A stretch of DNA of 6,118 nt from Burkholderia sp. (GTDB taxonomy: Bacteria; Pseudomonadota; Gammaproteobacteria; Burkholderiales; Burkholderiaceae). The DNA lies in NCBI RefSeq assembly GCF_018375725.1, contig NZ_JAHACR010000262.1:1-6118 (forward strand), in the 5' to 3' direction. A model generated the notes under the pieces. It had not been told where the DNA came from. It did no database searches and saw only the letters and a list, made by a program, of their open reading frames with translations. Within the stretch, counting starts at the first letter, position 1, and every line of letters begins with the position of its first letter. The position numbers and the translations under genes were made by a program. Below are positions 5,814 through 6,118 of the stretch, piece after piece.

Positions 5814-6059
5814 GATTGGGGCTTGCAGGATCTCGACCAGGCGGCGCGCAATGATCTGCTTGAGGTACTTGATGATCGTGTCGGTACGCGCTCGACTGTG
5901 ATCACCAGCCAGTTGCCGCTCGAACACTGGCACGCGTGGCTGCAGGACCCCACGCTCGCCGATGCGATTCTCGATCGGCTCGTGCATCAGGCCCACAAGC
6001 TTCCGGTCAAGGGCGATTCGATGAGAAAGAAAACGAAATCCGAGTCCGCTGACGCCTGA
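5814..6059 (+). pseudogene. istB: IstB helper ATPase, C-terminal part (separated by the RIT element)
   Basis: The sequence starts with the second Walker B aspartate (DWGLQDLDQAARNDLLEVLD) and continues through VGTRSTVITSQLPLEHWHAWL, which carries the sensor I-type Thr-Ser segment (ITSQ) typical of IstB/DnaC-like AAA+ ATPases. The lysine-rich tail (MRKKTKSESADA) ends at TGA 6057-6059. It supplies the last 81 residues of the 249-aa IstB. In the present arrangement it has no proper start: ATG 5790 inside the palindrome is in frame and would give 89 aa, but no Shine-Dalgarno precedes it and the Walker A part would be missing. Confidence 0.92.
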
Positions 6060-6118
6060 TCGTGATCACCGTCGCTATAATCCATTGACCGCGCAACACC
6101 ACCTTCCAGACTGATCAC
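6060..6118. repeat. IS21 right-end region, start of terminal repeats
   Basis: GTGATCAC (6062-6069) lies just after the istB stop in the same context, GATCGTGATCAC, as the copies at 60-71 in the left array. CTGATCAC at 6111-6118 resembles the left-array copy at 94-101 and is cut by the window end. This fits the start of a right-end repeat set. TATAAT occurs at 6076-6081 without a matched -35. The IS terminus itself is not recognised. Confidence 0.55.

Larger units (their letters stand above)
1..6118 (+). mobile_element. IS21-family insertion sequence interrupted by a RIT element (outer ends not defined)
   Basis: The istA-istB gene pair in this order, with a 16-nt gap and a shared direction, is the defining layout of the IS21 family: IstA is the DDE transposase and IstB the AAA+ regulator of target choice. 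Non-coding DNA rich in GTGATCAC palindromes lies before istA and again just after istB, consistent with the multiple terminal repeats of IS21 elements. Removing the inserted 2342-5813 leaves about 2.65 kb, a normal size for the family. The window starts with TGCG and ends in CTGATCAC, but I could not pair a left tip with a right tip, so the true termini and target duplication are unknown. At least the right end probably continues beyond the window. istB is split, so this copy is probably not autonomous. Confidence 0.85.

Noticed and set aside
4577..5953. 458-codon open frame on the - strand across ritC
   Set aside because: It covers the clear recombinase ritC with a complete catalytic set and shows no recognisable motif; its composition is that of an antisense shadow in high-GC DNA.
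5790..6059. Independent 89-codon gene starting at ATG 5790
   Set aside because: The ATG belongs to the palindrome, there is no Shine-Dalgarno, and the rest is simply the C-terminal part of istB.
6076..6081. Perfect -10-like TATAAT after istB as an outward promoter
   Set aside because: No -35 hexamer at 16-18 bp upstream was found, so it is noted but not called.

Overview
The window is high-GC DNA and reads as a nest of two mobile elements with no host genes visible. The protein families, the GC content and the istA/istB/tyrosine-recombinase combination suggest a proteobacterial accessory region, most likely a beta-proteobacterium of the Burkholderia/Cupriavidus kind. That placement is an inference, because nothing here is a taxonomic marker.

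Outer element: an IS21-family insertion sequence on the + strand. Positions 1-258 are non-coding and hold a regular array of GTGATCAC-type palindromes, spaced 21-23 bp and arranged with dyad symmetry around position ~94. This is followed by an intact DDE transposase gene istA (265-1821). After a 16-nt gap comes istB, the AAA+ helper ATPase, with a strong Shine-Dalgarno. istB is broken after codon 168, between the two aspartates of its Walker B motif, and resumes in frame at 5814, ending at 6059. A further GTGATCAC site and AT-rich DNA follow to the window end. The outer tips of the IS cannot be fixed from this window.

Inner element: a Recombinase-in-Trio (RIT) element, about 3.47 kb (2342-5813). 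It carries three different tyrosine recombinases in one operon, ritA-ritB-ritC, joined by two 4-nt ATGA stop/start overlaps. It is bounded by 33-bp inverted repeats (32/33 identical). At the right end only, a 32-bp near-palindrome lies between the inverted repeat and resumed istB. When the two element ends are joined on paper, as in an excised circle, they form one 86-bp near-perfect palindrome (41 of 43 base pairs). This strongly suggests the attachment-site structure and explains why the palindrome is at one end only.

How the parts work together: IstA and IstB would normally move the IS, but IstB is interrupted, so this copy should not transpose unless IstB comes from elsewhere or the RIT element leaves. 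Recombination across the 6-bp junction repeat (CTCGAC left, CTGGAC right, both coding Leu-Asp) would restore a 249-codon istB exactly. The ritA Shine-Dalgarno, and more weakly that of istA, lies within a potential hairpin stem, which suggests low, gated expression of both recombination systems. RIT elements and IS21 elements are known families. The less familiar points are the reconstructed circle-junction palindrome, the repeat architecture at the RIT ends, the Shine-Dalgarno hairpins, a Tyr-for-His change in the RitA active site, and the dyad array upstream of istA.
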